The notes beneath the pieces are model-generated. The model was not told the DNA's origin and searched no databases. It saw only the letters and a program-made list of their open reading frames with translations. The position numbers and the translations under genes were made by a program. From Cupriavidus sp. U2 (GTDB lineage: Bacteria > Pseudomonadota > Gammaproteobacteria > Burkholderiales > Burkholderiaceae), in contig NZ_RCOG02000006.1 in assembly GCF_009663685.2 (NCBI RefSeq), positions 1 to 64,000 on the forward strand: a DNA stretch of 64,000 nucleotides. Direction: 5' to 3'. Of this stretch, positions 22,751-31,224 are shown one piece after another (within the stretch, counting starts at the first letter, position 1; every line of letters starts with the position of its first letter).

Positions 22751-24739
22751 TCACGCTTGCATTGCCAGCAGCGCCTCGGGGCCGATTTCATAGCGGCCCC
22801 GGCCGGCTGCCTTGGCGCGATACAGCAGCACATCGGCCATGCGCATCAGTGCATCCTCGCTGAGCGGCTCGCCCCGGTACAAGGCCACGCCGATGCTGAC
22901 ATCGACGTCGGTCACCACCCCATCGAAATAGAACTGCCGGCCCACCGATTCCAGGATGGCCTCGGCCACGCGCCGCGCCGCCAGCGGGGATTCGATGTCC
23001 GCCAGGATCACCGCGAATTCGTCGCCGCCCAGCCGGGCCACAGGGTCCTGGTGGCGCACGCAGCGGCGCAGCCGCAGTGCGAAGGATTGCAACAGCAGGT
23101 CGCCAGTGGCATGGCCGTGGATGTCGTTGACGGCCTTGAAGCGGTCCATGTCCAGGTAGAGCAGCGCCATCAGGCGATCCTCATTTCGGGAAAGGGCCAT
23201 GGCATCGCGCAGATGCGCCTCGAACGCACTGCGATTCTGCAGTTGGGTCAGGTGATCGGTACGCGACAGATGCGATAGCCGCTGGGTCTCCAGCTTGCGC
23301 TGCGTGATGTCCAGCACGTGGATATGCACGCCCACCACCTGCTTGCCGTCCTCGCTCCATTCGGGCCGATAGGTGGTTTCCATCCAGTGGTGGCGCGGAA
23401 ACTCGTACTCGCCCTCGAAACTGACCACGCTGCCCGCCAGCGCCTGCTGCAGGTACGGGCGGGCGCGCAGATAGCGTTCCTCGCCCAGCAGTTCGCGTAC
23501 GGTCATGCCGCGGATCTGCTCGACAGACAGGCCGAACGCCCGTTCATAGGCCGCGTTGTTGAAGACGTAATGCTCGTCGTTGTCGATGAACGCCAGCAGC
23601 GCGGGCAGGGTATCGGTCACGGCGCGCAACCGGCGTTCGCTGCGCGCCAGTTGCTGCCCGCGCTGCCGCACGTCCTGCATCAGGCGGATAAAGGCACGTG
23701 TGACGTCGCCAATTTCGTCGCGCTGGGGCCGCTTCGGCAGGCGCTCGAAGGCGTCCACGTCGCTGGCGCTGTCGCGCACCACCTGGTGCAGCCGCGACAA
23801 CGGCGTCAGCAGCCGGCGCACCGCCAGCCAGATCAGCAGGGCCACCACGGCCAGCACGATGCCAGACATCATCAGAAAGCGCCGCTGCAACTGCCGCAGC
23901 GGTGCGTAGGCCTCGTGCGCGGGCAGCACGGCCACCAGCTCCCAGCCGGTGGTGGCCATCAGCCGCCGGGCGATCACGGGCCGCGTGGGCGTCAGGAATT
24001 CCAGTGGTGCGGCAGTGTCGTCGACACCGCAGGTATTGCCGGCGGCGCTGGCGGGCTGGTGGGCCTGCGCAGGGTCGGGATGTTGGATGTACACCGGCGC
24101 CGCGCCGGCCGACACCAGGCAGTAGAAACCGGTGATCCCCAGCCGGCTGTGGCCGATTTCGACCAGAAAATTCGGATGCCCGAGGTTAAGCCAGCCGGCC
24201 ACCAGGCCCAGGAACGTACCCGATGGCGACAGGATTGGCACCGCCAGCAGCGCGCCCATCGAGCCGTCGATACGTGCCCGCAACGGGGCGGCCACGACCA
24301 CGTTGCGGGTACGGGCGGCTTCGCGGAAGTAGGTGCGGTCGCTGATGTCGGCCGGGGCGGCCCCGCTCATGCTGAGCAGGGTGCCGCTGGCGTCGGCCAC
24401 CAGGACGGAATCGAATGCCTCGGGCACCGGCACCGTGCGCGTCACCACATCCTTGACCCGGTTGCGCAGCGCGTCGGGCGACATGCCGTGCGCGGCCGCC
24501 AACGGCGCGCTCAGCTGCGGCGCCAGGTGGGTCAGCATCACGATGCGGTCTTCCATGGCCGTGTCCAGCTGGTCGGCCGACAGCTTGACGATCGAGTCCT
24601 GCTGGTTCTGCAGCACATCCTCGAGGTCGCGGTGTGCGTAGAAGAGCGAACCGAGCACGATGCCGCTGCCCAGCACGGCTGCAAGTACCGTGGTGATCAG
24701 CGCAATGCGCGCCTTGAGCGATGGCAAAAATCGGGGCAT
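22751..24739 (-). CDS. Membrane diguanylate cyclase with dCache, HAMP and PAS domains
   Basis: This enzyme makes cyclic di-GMP from GTP in response to a periplasmic signal. It has 662 residues. A first membrane segment at about 12-33 is followed by a large double-Cache periplasmic sensor (about 40-285, with VPVPEAFDSVLVADASGTLLSM and DRTYFREA). A second segment lies near 290-310, then HAMP, then a PAS domain (LPALLAFIDNDEHYVFNNAAYE) with its PAC end VLDITQRKLE. The GGDEF domain has an intact GGDEF at 571-575 and, five residues before it, R562-H-Q-D565, the product-inhibition I-site. There is no EAL domain. It is divergently placed from a second c-di-GMP enzyme. Confidence 0.92.
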   Translation of the reverse strand: MPRFLPSLKARIALITTVLAAVLGSGIVLGSLFYAHRDLEDVLQNQQDSIVKLSADQLDTAMEDRIVMLTHLAPQLSAPLAAAHGMSPDALRNRVKDVVTRTVPVPEAFDSVLVADASGTLLSMSGAAPADISDRTYFREAARTRNVVVAAPLRARIDGSMGALLAVPILSPSGTFLGLVAGWLNLGHPNFLVEIGHSRLGITGFYCLVSAGAAPVYIQHPDPAQAHQPASAAGNTCGVDDTAAPLEFLTPTRPVIARRLMATTGWELVAVLPAHEAYAPLRQLQRRFLMMSGIVLAVVALLIWLAVRRLLTPLSRLHQVVRDSASDVDAFERLPKRPQRDEIGDVTRAFIRLMQDVRQRGQQLARSERRLRAVTDTLPALLAFIDNDEHYVFNNAAYERAFGLSVEQIRGMTVRELLGEERYLRARPYLQQALAGSVVSFEGEYEFPRHHWMETTYRPEWSEDGKQVVGVHIHVLDITQRKLETQRLSHLSRTDHLTQLQNRSAFEAHLRDAMALSRNEDRLMALLYLDMDRFKAVNDIHGHATGDLLLQSFALRLRRCVRHQDPVARLGGDEFAVILADIESPLAARRVAEAILESVGRQFYFDGVVTDVDVSIGVALYRGEPLSEDALMRMADVLLYRAKAAGRGRYEIGPEALLAMQA

Positions 24740-25077
24740 GGGTCCAAATACGACGCCGGCACGGCAATGCGGGATGTCAGAGGTCAGGGCGCCTCAGGGG
24801 CCACGGCGTCCGAAAGGCCTTTCGTCGCGCCTGGACATCCAGTGCAAGGGTACGACAAGGCAGCCGAACGGTATCACGGCACACCCGTTTGGTTCAGCCC
24901 GGGCAATCCGGGGTTTGACAATCGCGTGACAGGGGCCCAGCCCCACCTTTACGCCGCCCGCACGCATGTGTGTGTGACGCCACTGTGCGGGCGCTTGGGG
25001 GCAGGTTATAGTGCGGCGATCCATGTTACGTAATGTATGCCCAGGCTTGGCATGATCCTGTCCCGCCCCCTTCATTC
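24740..25077. other. Intergenic region between two divergent c-di-GMP genes
   Basis: Three hundred and forty bases hold no gene and must carry both divergent promoters. TTGACA occurs at 24914-24919 and TATAGT at 25009-25014, but neither has a well-spaced partner. No riboswitch-like fold was recognised. Confidence 0.4.
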
Positions 25078-27921
25078 ATGAAATTGCGCCTGCTGTCTCC
25101 TGTCGTGCTCTCGCTGCTGGTTACCGCAGGGGGGGCGCTGCTGACGGCGGGAGCCTGGCGCCTGGCCACGGGCCTGGAGCGCCGGGTGGCCGAACAGGAT
25201 GTGGGCGCCATGCTGGGCCGCACCGCCGATGCGCTGACCGACCGCTTGCAGGAAAACGAACGCCTGCTGCGCGGGGCCGCCGCCCTGATGGCCGCCAATG
25301 GCCACACCACGCGGGCGCAGTGGCGCAACTACCTCTATTCGGCGCAACTTGACGAACTGCCGACGGGCACCCAGTCGATCGGTTACGCCCCGCTCGTGCC
25401 CCAGGCACAGCTGGCCGGCGTCGTGGCTGGGGCCCATGCCGATGGCGTGAGCGACTTCGAGGTCTATCCGCCGGGCGAGCGTGCGCAGTACGCCCCGATT
25501 CTCTTCAACGAGCCGCCCAGCGGCCGCAACGCCAGGGCGCTGGGCTTTGACCTGCTCACCGACCCGGCGCGCCGCGCGGCGCTGGAAGCCGCGCGCGACA
25601 GCGGCCAGCCCAGGCTGACCGAAGGCCTGGCCCTGATCCGCGAGGTGGAAGCGCAGGCGCCGCAGCGCGGTGCGTTGCTCTATGCGCCGGTGTTCCCGGC
25701 CGGGGTACCGTCAGCCACCTCCACCGAACGGCGCGATGCGCTGTCCGGCGTGGTGTACGTCTCGCTGCGGCTTGGCGACCTGATGCGCGGCGTGAGCAGC
25801 GGCGTGTCGGGCGATCTGGTGCTGACGCTGTTCGAAGGACCTTCGGCCGCCGCCGGCGCCTTGCTGTCAGGCGGTGTGCCCGAGGCCGAACGCCGCGACG
25901 ACCACCGCAAGCCGATGATCGAGGCCGACCGGCAGATCGAATTCGGCGGCCGCACCTGGACGCTGCGCGCCGCCACGCGGCCCGGCTTCGAGGCCGCGCA
26001 CGCCGGCCGCTATGGCATGCGCGTGCTCGCGCTGGGCGCGCTGGCCACCTGGCTGATGGCATGGCTGGCGTTCCGGCTGGCACGGGAACGGCGCGATGCC
26101 CGCCGGCAGGCGTCGCTGGCCGGACAGGCGGGCAGCGCGGTGGCCGCCGGCCTGCGCGAAAGTCTGGCCCGTGCCGAACAGAGCGCGGCCACCGCCAGCC
26201 TGCGCTACGCGCGGCTGATGGATCACGCGCCGTTCTGCGTCATCACGTTCGATGCCTACGGCATGATCACGGGCATCAACCGGGCCGGGCAGCGCATGCT
26301 CTGGTACGCCGAGACCGAACTCGTTGGCCGCATGCCCTATGCCAGCCTGCACGATGCCGACGAGGTGGCCGCGCACGCGCGCGAACTGTCGGGCGAGATC
26401 GGCGAAACGGTCGAGCCGGGGTTGCCGGCGCTGGTGGCCAAGGCCCGGCTGGGCGTGACAGATGGCCGCGACTGGACGTACCTGCGCAAGGGCGGATCGC
26501 GGTTGCCCGTGCATCTGACGGTGACGGCGCTGGCCGACGGCAGCACCGAAGGCGGCTTTCTGGTGATCGCCCACGACCTGACCGAACGCCGGCGGGTGGA
26601 CGAATACATCCGGCATCTGGCCCAGCACGATGCGCTGACCGGCCTGCCCAATCGCACCGAACTGAACGCACGTACTGAAACGGTGCTGGCCGACGCGCGC
26701 CGCCACGGTCATCGCGTGGCGCTGCTGCTTCTGGACCTGGACCACTTCAAGCACATCAACGAAACGCTGGGGCATCCGGTGGGCGACGACGTGCTGCGCA
26801 CCATCGCCGACCGCATCCGCGGCGCGGTGCGGCCGCGCGACGTGGTGGCCCGCATGGGTGGGGACGAGTTCGCCGTGGTGCTGGGCGGCCTGCGTCACGA
26901 CAGCGAAGCGGAACTGGCGGCGGCCAAGATCCTGGCGCGGGTGTCGGAAGACCTGCAGATCGCGGGCCAGTCGCTGCGTGTGACGCCGTCGCTGGGCATG
27001 GCCGTCTATCCCGACGACGGCGACACGCTGACCAACCTGATGAAGTCGGCCGATTCGGCGATGTACGCCGCCAAGCAGGATGGCCGCGCGCAACTACGTC
27101 GATTTGCCACGGAGATGGCGCAGGCGTCGCTGGCCCGCTTCACGATCGAGGCGCTGCTGCGCCGTGCGCTGGCCGAGCAGGAGTTCCGGCTGCGCTACCA
27201 GCCGATCGTCGATGTCGCCACGCTTGCCGTGGTGGGCGTGGAAGCCCTGATCGCCTGGGAAACGCCCGAGCGCGGACCGATGCGGCCCGCCGAGTTCATC
27301 CCCGTTGCCGAGCAGTGCGGCCTGATCGGCGCGCTGGGCGCGTGGACGCTGGCCACGGCCTGCCGCGAGATCCAGTCGCTGCGGCAAGAGCTGGGGCTCG
27401 ACATCGACGTGGCCGTCAACATCTCGCCGCTGCAACTGCGGCAGGCGAATTTTCCGGAAACCGTGGCGCAGTGCCTGCAAGCCGCCGACCTGCCGGCGGC
27501 CAGCCTGACGATCGAAGTCACCGAAGGCATCCTGGTGGACGGTGGCGAAAAGACGATCGAGACGTTCCGCCGTGTGCGGCAGCTTGGCGTCGGTGTGTCG
27601 ATCGACGACTTCGGCACCGGCTATTCAGGCCTGGGCTACCTGACGCGCCTGCCAATCAGCAAGCTGAAGATCGACAAGTCCTTTGTCGATGACCTGGCCA
27701 TGCCGGGACACGACCGCGCCGTGGCGGCCGCAATCATCGCGCTAGGCCATCAGCTGCACCTGCAGGTGGTGGCGGAGGGTGTCGAGTCGAAGGCGCAGTT
27801 CGAATTCCTGCGCGGCGAAGGTTGCGATGCGGTGCAGGGCTTCCTGTTCTGCCAGCCCGTGGGGCTCGATGCGCTGCGCCAGATCTTGCTGGGCGGAAAA
27901 GGGTTTGCCGACGCGGCGTGA
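25078..27921 (+). CDS. CHASE-PAS-GGDEF-EAL bifunctional cyclic-di-GMP enzyme
   Basis: It has 947 residues from ATG 25078. An in-frame ATG at 25033 would add 15 residues; neither start has a strong ribosome site, and 25078 gives a cleaner membrane-anchor N-terminus. An N-terminal membrane segment is followed by a CHASE sensor in the periplasm (about 45-290, with GTQSIGYAPLVP and FDLLTDPARRAALEAARDSG). A second membrane segment (LALGALATWLMAWLAF) and a PAS domain (APFCVITFDAYGMITGIN) come next. The GGDEF domain has GGDEF at 594-598 and an RPRD I-site at 585-588. The EAL domain has E-A-L at 722-724, NISPLQLR, DDFGTGYSGL and KIDKSFV. Both active sites look complete, so synthesis and degradation are both possible. 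Confidence 0.92.
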   Translation: MKLRLLSPVVLSLLVTAGGALLTAGAWRLATGLERRVAEQDVGAMLGRTADALTDRLQENERLLRGAAALMAANGHTTRAQWRNYLYSAQLDELPTGTQSIGYAPLVPQAQLAGVVAGAHADGVSDFEVYPPGERAQYAPILFNEPPSGRNARALGFDLLTDPARRAALEAARDSGQPRLTEGLALIREVEAQAPQRGALLYAPVFPAGVPSATSTERRDALSGVVYVSLRLGDLMRGVSSGVSGDLVLTLFEGPSAAAGALLSGGVPEAERRDDHRKPMIEADRQIEFGGRTWTLRAATRPGFEAAHAGRYGMRVLALGALATWLMAWLAFRLARERRDARRQASLAGQAGSAVAAGLRESLARAEQSAATASLRYARLMDHAPFCVITFDAYGMITGINRAGQRMLWYAETELVGRMPYASLHDADEVAAHARELSGEIGETVEPGLPALVAKARLGVTDGRDWTYLRKGGSRLPVHLTVTALADGSTEGGFLVIAHDLTERRRVDEYIRHLAQHDALTGLPNRTELNARTETVLADARRHGHRVALLLLDLDHFKHINETLGHPVGDDVLRTIADRIRGAVRPRDVVARMGGDEFAVVLGGLRHDSEAELAAAKILARVSEDLQIAGQSLRVTPSLGMAVYPDDGDTLTNLMKSADSAMYAAKQDGRAQLRRFATEMAQASLARFTIEALLRRALAEQEFRLRYQPIVDVATLAVVGVEALIAWETPERGPMRPAEFIPVAEQCGLIGALGAWTLATACREIQSLRQELGLDIDVAVNISPLQLRQANFPETVAQCLQAADLPAASLTIEVTEGILVDGGEKTIETFRRVRQLGVGVSIDDFGTGYSGLGYLTRLPISKLKIDKSFVDDLAMPGHDRAVAAAIIALGHQLHLQVVAEGVESKAQFEFLRGEGCDAVQGFLFCQPVGLDALRQILLGGKGFADAA

Positions 27922-27968
27922 GCGGCGCGTCATACAAAAACGCACGCAGAAACGGGTACGCCCCGGCC

Positions 27969-28009
27969 AAAAAGAAACCCGGCTCGCGCATGGCGCGCAA
28001 CGCCGGGTT
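27969..28009 (-). terminator. Rho-independent terminator of the PadR-like gene
   Basis: AACCCGGC (27976-27983) pairs with GCCGGGTT (28002-28009), with an inner GCGC stem. On the minus strand the stem is followed by TTTCTTTTT. It lies 20 bp after the stop of the 28030-28359 gene. Confidence 0.85.
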
Positions 28010-28029
28010 GTCGGTGAGAGCGGGGGCGC

Positions 28030-28359
28030 TCAGGTATTCGTGGTGACCACGGCCGGTTCTCCGACCCCTGTGGGATTGTGCAGGCGCCGGTACAGGTCGT
28101 CGATGCGCGACCGGCTGCTCGCGAGCTCTTCGCGGCCCTGCTCGGTCAGCAGGTAGACGCGCCCGATGCCATCGCGCAGGACGCTTTCGAGATAGCCTTC
28201 CATCTGCAGCGCACGCAGCAGAGGTCGTACCGTGCCGATGTCCACCTGGAATCCGTATTCCATGAGCATTTCTGCAAGCATGGCCACGGTGGCGGGCACC
28301 TCCATGGCGAATTGCATGACGTAGACGCGGGCTAGCAAGCCGAGGAACTGTCGTTTCAT
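28030..28359 (-). CDS. PadR-like winged-helix transcriptional regulator
   Basis: It encodes 109 residues. The N-terminal winged helix (about 1-80) shows MEVPATVAMLAEMLMEYGFQVDIGTVRPLLRALQMEGYLE, here running from the recognition helix into the wing (SVLRDGIGRVYLLTEQGREEL). A short C-terminal helix (SRSRIDDLYRRLHN) would dimerise. This is the PadR subfamily-2 arrangement. The start at 28359 gives MKRQFLGLLARVYVMQ, and a longer start adds an unstructured piece. It is a lone gene with its own terminator. The effector and targets are unknown. Confidence 0.75.
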   Translation of the reverse strand: MKRQFLGLLARVYVMQFAMEVPATVAMLAEMLMEYGFQVDIGTVRPLLRALQMEGYLESVLRDGIGRVYLLTEQGREELASSRSRIDDLYRRLHNPTGVGEPAVVTTNT

Positions 28360-28897
28360 GTGGCAGGCAACGCAAAAGCCGGGGTGGCGGTTGACGCGGG
28401 AATGCAACGTGAACGAAGCGCCCCATCCCCTTGCACGCTCCGTAGTCGTTACGATACGTGATTCTCGACGCCAGAAAAAAAAGAAGCCGCCAGGGTTGCC
28501 TGGCGGCTTGTCGGGAATGCGTCGGAGGGGTCAATTAACTCTGGCGCAGGGCAGATTTTAATGGAACTGAATACGCGATGTCACGCCCTGTGGTAGTGAC
28601 CCCTACCACCGGGGGGTGATTCCGTAAGGCTTTCGAAAGCGATATTGCGGCGAAGGCGCAACAAACGCCGCTGTTGCCCCATTTTTGGGCGTGATTTCGC
28701 CAGTTTTTCGTCCCTTCGGCCGTACGCGCGCTCGGGGCGCATGTCCGCTTCCAGCCAGCCACGCGCGTGGATTTGCGCTGAAATGCGCATCATGGATTTG
28801 CGCCTGAATCGCATGGAAGCATTGTAAAGTGCAGCATTTGTCGCGTTACTGCAACGGTTTGCTGTCTTTGAACCCAATCATTGCCTGAATCGAACTG
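28360..28897. other. Intergenic region with an unassigned minus-strand terminator
   Basis: The 540 bp hold no confident gene. A very strong terminator at 28474-28509 faces a minus-strand transcript, yet no minus-strand gene is recognised between it and 28898. A 75-codon minus-strand ORF (28535-28762, GTG start) ends 26 bp before the terminator but has no family signature. A small RNA or unrecognised small protein is possible. Short inverted repeats around 28585-28615 (GGTAG...CTACC) add potential structure. Confidence 0.5.
28474..28509 (-). terminator. Strong rho-independent terminator without an assigned gene
   Basis: AAGCCGCCAGG and CCTGGCGGCTT form an 11-bp stem with the loop GTTG. On the minus strand an eight-T run interrupted once follows. 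It cannot belong to the plus-strand EamA gene, which starts 390 bp further on, nor to the PadR-like gene, which starts downstream of it. Confidence 0.85.
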
Positions 28898-29809
28898 ATG
28901 AAGCCTGCCGATCTGTTTCGCCTCCTGCTGCTCTCCGCCATCTGGGGCGCCAGCTTCCTGTTCATCCGCATTGCCGCGCCGGTCCTGGGGCCGCTGCCGA
29001 CGGCGTTCTTCCGGGTGCTGATTGGCGCCATCACGCTGGCGGCCTGTCTGCCCATGCTGGGCCTGAAATGGAACATGCAAGGCAAGTGGCCAGCGGTGGT
29101 CATGCTGGGCGTCATCAATTCGGGCATTCCGTTCGTGATGTATTCGGTGGCCGCGTTGTGGCTGCCGGCTGGCTATTCGGCCATTTTCAACGCCATGACA
29201 CCGCTGATGGGGGTGGTGATCGGCTCGCTGTTCTTTGCCGAGAAACTGACGCGCGCCAAGGCGGCGGGAGTGCTGCTGGGCCTGGCCGGCGTGGCGGTGC
29301 TGACGCGCACGGGCCCGGTGGTCTTCTCGCACGACGTGTTGCTGGGCGCGCTGGCGTGCCTGGTGGCGACGTCGTGCTATGGGCTGGCCGGATTTCTGAC
29401 GCGTCGTTGGATCACTGCGCGGGGCGGGCTGGACAGCCGGCTTGTGGCGGGCGGCAGCCTGGTCGGTGCCACGCTGTTCCTGTTGCCCTTCAGCGCGGCG
29501 GCGTTGATCCGCGATAACACGCTGCCTGCGGCCGGCATGGGTGTGTGGGCCGGCATGCTTGGACTGGGCATGTTCTGCACCGCCATCGCCTACGTGCTGT
29601 ATTTCAGGCTGATCGCCGATCTCGGCCCGGTGCGGTCGCTGACCGTCACGTTCCTGATTCCGCCGTTCGGCATCGTGTGGGGCTGGATGTTCCTGGGCGA
29701 GACGCTGTCGTGGGCGCACGCGGCCGGCATGCTGCTGATCGGCGGGGCGGTCTGGCTGGTGTTGCGGCCCGCCACGCCTGCGCCAGCGCCGGCCGTGGCG
29801 CGGTCATGA
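28898..29809 (+). CDS. EamA/DMT-family transporter
   Basis: It encodes 303 residues with about ten membrane helices in two EamA repeats. The first is LFRLLLLSAIWGASFLFIR, with FFRVLIGAITLAACL, and the second starts near GALACLVATSCYGLAGF and ends VLYFRLIADLGPVRSLTVTFLIP. These are typical drug/metabolite-transporter signatures. Members export amino acids, metabolites or drugs, and the substrate cannot be predicted. It is a lone gene, convergent with the next minus-strand gene, and has no strong ribosome site. Confidence 0.88.
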   Translation: MKPADLFRLLLLSAIWGASFLFIRIAAPVLGPLPTAFFRVLIGAITLAACLPMLGLKWNMQGKWPAVVMLGVINSGIPFVMYSVAALWLPAGYSAIFNAMTPLMGVVIGSLFFAEKLTRAKAAGVLLGLAGVAVLTRTGPVVFSHDVLLGALACLVATSCYGLAGFLTRRWITARGGLDSRLVAGGSLVGATLFLLPFSAAALIRDNTLPAAGMGVWAGMLGLGMFCTAIAYVLYFRLIADLGPVRSLTVTFLIPPFGIVWGWMFLGETLSWAHAAGMLLIGGAVWLVLRPATPAPAPAVARS

Positions 29810-29834
29810 TGCAACGCGTACCGAGAGCCGGCGC

Positions 29835-30218
29835 TCAGCGGCGGTAGTAGCCGCGATCATCGCCGCGATAGTGGTCGGGGCCCCGGCCATGGTCGTGCCA
29901 GGCGTGATATTCGCGGCGGTCGTACCAGCGGCGGCCGTCCCAGTACCGGTCGTTATGCCAGCCGATCACCAGGGCGGGTGCCGGTGCAACGACGACGGGC
30001 GGTGCCGGGCGATAGACCACCGGCGGCGGGGGCGGCGGCGCCACATAGACCGGCTGGGGCTGCACATAGGCCGGGGCTGGCGCCACGACGACCGGCGCCG
30101 GCGCAACGGGCACGCCGAAATTCACATCGACATCGACGCGCGCCATGGCGGCAGTGGAAGTGGCCAGCGCGGCGGCGCCGGCAACGAGGAGGGAGAGATA
30201 CAGGGGGCGCTTGTTCAT
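29835..30218 (-). CDS. Secreted Pro/Tyr-rich small envelope protein
   Basis: It encodes 127 residues (ATG 30218; an in-frame GTG at 30227 is possible). A signal peptide (LYLSLLVAGAAALATSTAAMA) is followed by a Pro/Val/Ala region with a Pro6 run and a Tyr/Arg/His/Asp-rich tail (YWDGRRWYDRREYHAWHDHG). Proteins of this build are common in Burkholderiales and have no established function. Periplasmic or outer-membrane-associated location is inferred from the signal. Confidence 0.7.
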   Translation of the reverse strand: MNKRPLYLSLLVAGAAALATSTAAMARVDVDVNFGVPVAPAPVVVAPAPAYVQPQPVYVAPPPPPPVVYRPAPPVVVAPAPALVIGWHNDRYWDGRRWYDRREYHAWHDHGRGPDHYRGDDRGYYRR

Positions 30219-30241
30219 CGTGATCACCAGTGGGTAAGGTG

Positions 30242-30790
30242 CTATGGCTCCACTCTACCCATCTGGCGTATTACCGATTGCACGCCTTTGTAACGGCACT
30301 TCGTGTTTGTGTAAGAAACGTCCGCGTTACTTCCGGAGGATGCCGGTGGCCGTCTCGACATCTGACTGCAGGCCGGGCACAGGCCATAGAGCACGAGCAT
30401 GTGCTCGCGCAGCACAAAGTCGTTCTGCGCGGCTACCTGCTGTTGGCGCGCCTCGATGCCTTCGTCGCTGAATTCCTCCACCACGCCGCAGGCGATACAG
30501 ATCAGGTGGTCGTGATGGCCGCCCTCGTTGAGTTCGAACACGGCATGGTCGGACTCGAAACTGTGGCGCAGCAAGATATTGGCCTGCACCAGCTGGTTGA
30601 GCACGCGGTAGACGGTGGACAGCCCCGCATCGACATCGAGGTCGAGCAGGATCCGATAGACGTCTTCCGCGCTCAGGTGGCGGCGGTCGCTATTGCGGAA
30701 CGCTTCCAGCACGTGCATGCGCGGGGACGTGGCTTTCAGGCCCGCGCGCTTGAGAGGTACGGCTTCGGAGTTCACTGTGGAAGTAGTCAT
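30242..30790 (-). CDS. Fur-family ferric uptake regulator paralogue
   Basis: It encodes 182 residues. The N-terminal winged helix (LKRAGLKATSPRMHVLEAF, HLSAEDVYRILLDLDVDAGLSTVYRVLNQL) and the dimerisation/metal domain with the GGHHDHLICIACG metal site are clear Fur features. VLYGLCPAC is the usual Fur C-terminal Cys pair. After it comes an unusual tail of about 35 residues that Fur proteins normally lack. Fe(II)-Fur represses iron uptake, and Zur or a peroxide sensor are alternatives that sequence cannot exclude. It is probably driven by the promoter at 31196-31224 with a roughly 400-nt leader. Confidence 0.88.
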   Translation of the reverse strand: MTTSTVNSEAVPLKRAGLKATSPRMHVLEAFRNSDRRHLSAEDVYRILLDLDVDAGLSTVYRVLNQLVQANILLRHSFESDHAVFELNEGGHHDHLICIACGVVEEFSDEGIEARQQQVAAQNDFVLREHMLVLYGLCPACSQMSRRPPASSGSNADVSYTNTKCRYKGVQSVIRQMGRVEP

Positions 30791-30821
30791 GCGGCGGCTC
30801 GCGCCCCACTGGGACGCACGG

Positions 30822-30932
30822 TTAATACTCCAGGCGGTGGATCCACGGCGGAAAGCTGGGGCCGGCGCCCTTGGCCGGCCAACCTTCCGCCAGATCGTGG
30901 CGGAAGCAGGCGGGAAGCGTCGGATCGAACAC
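30822..30932 (-). CDS. Candidate 36-residue leader peptide upstream of the Fur paralogue
   Basis: GTG start (30932) with GGAG nine bases upstream, TAA stop at 30822, 31 bp before the fur-like start. It encodes MFDPTLPACFRH, then HDLAEGWPAKGAGPS, ending in PPWIHRLEY. Codons are mostly G- or C-ending, as in real genes of this genome, while the other frames are not. It is in frame with a longer ORF that extends to 31148. E. coli fur also has an upstream ORF (uof), so a translational control role is an attractive guess. No homologue is recognised. Confidence 0.4.
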   Translation of the reverse strand: MFDPTLPACFRHDLAEGWPAKGAGPSFPPWIHRLEY

Positions 30933-31012
30933 GTTGCATCGCTCCGGACGGCGCGCTGTGCCTGCGTGGCGCGCGGAATAAAAAGGTGGCCTGGCTTGCT
31001 GCAGGATGACGT

Positions 31013-31047
31013 GATCGGGAAAACGGGGTCTGGATGTTTTCCCGATC
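31013..31047. other. 11-bp inverted repeat in the fur-like leader
   Basis: GATCGGGAAAA and TTTTCCCGATC are separated by 13 bases. No T-tract follows on either strand. It could be a leader RNA hairpin or a protein-binding dyad. Confidence 0.55.
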
Positions 31048-31071
31048 TTCCTGGAGCTGGCTACTACCAAA

Positions 31072-31090
31072 CGCTCCGTGTGTCGGAGCG
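31072..31090. other. Hairpin in the fur-like leader
   Basis: CGCTCCG and CGGAGCG form a 7-bp stem around TGTGT. On the minus strand it is followed by only TTT, so it is a weak terminator at best. Together with 31013-31047 it makes the leader strongly structured. Confidence 0.5.
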
Positions 31091-31195
31091 GTCCCCACAA
31101 AAGACGGTATCGGGCGCCGTATCGATCCATCGCTACCACGCCCAGCAATCTGTTCCTGTCCGCCCCGGCGGGGCCGTGCGTCAGACAGTGGTTGG

Positions 31196-31224
31196 ATAGT
31201 AAATGGGAATCGATCTCATTTCAA
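31196..31224 (-). promoter_or_regulatory. Sigma70 promoter overlapped by a Fur-box-like palindrome
   Basis: On the minus strand TTGAAA (31224-31219), a 17-base spacer and TACTAT (31201-31196) make a near-consensus promoter. The spacer region holds AATGAGATCGATTCCCATT, an imperfect dyad similar to beta-proteobacterial Fur boxes (AATGAGAAT-type half-sites). Transcription would start near 31189 and run toward the Fur paralogue. Autoregulation by iron is therefore likely, although a Fur-controlled small RNA is an alternative. Confidence 0.6.

Noticed and set aside
30787..31148. Longer minus-strand ORFs (103-108 codons) upstream of the Fur paralogue
   Set aside because: Only the last 36 codons of one frame have gene-like codon use and a ribosome site; the rest overlaps the structured leader.
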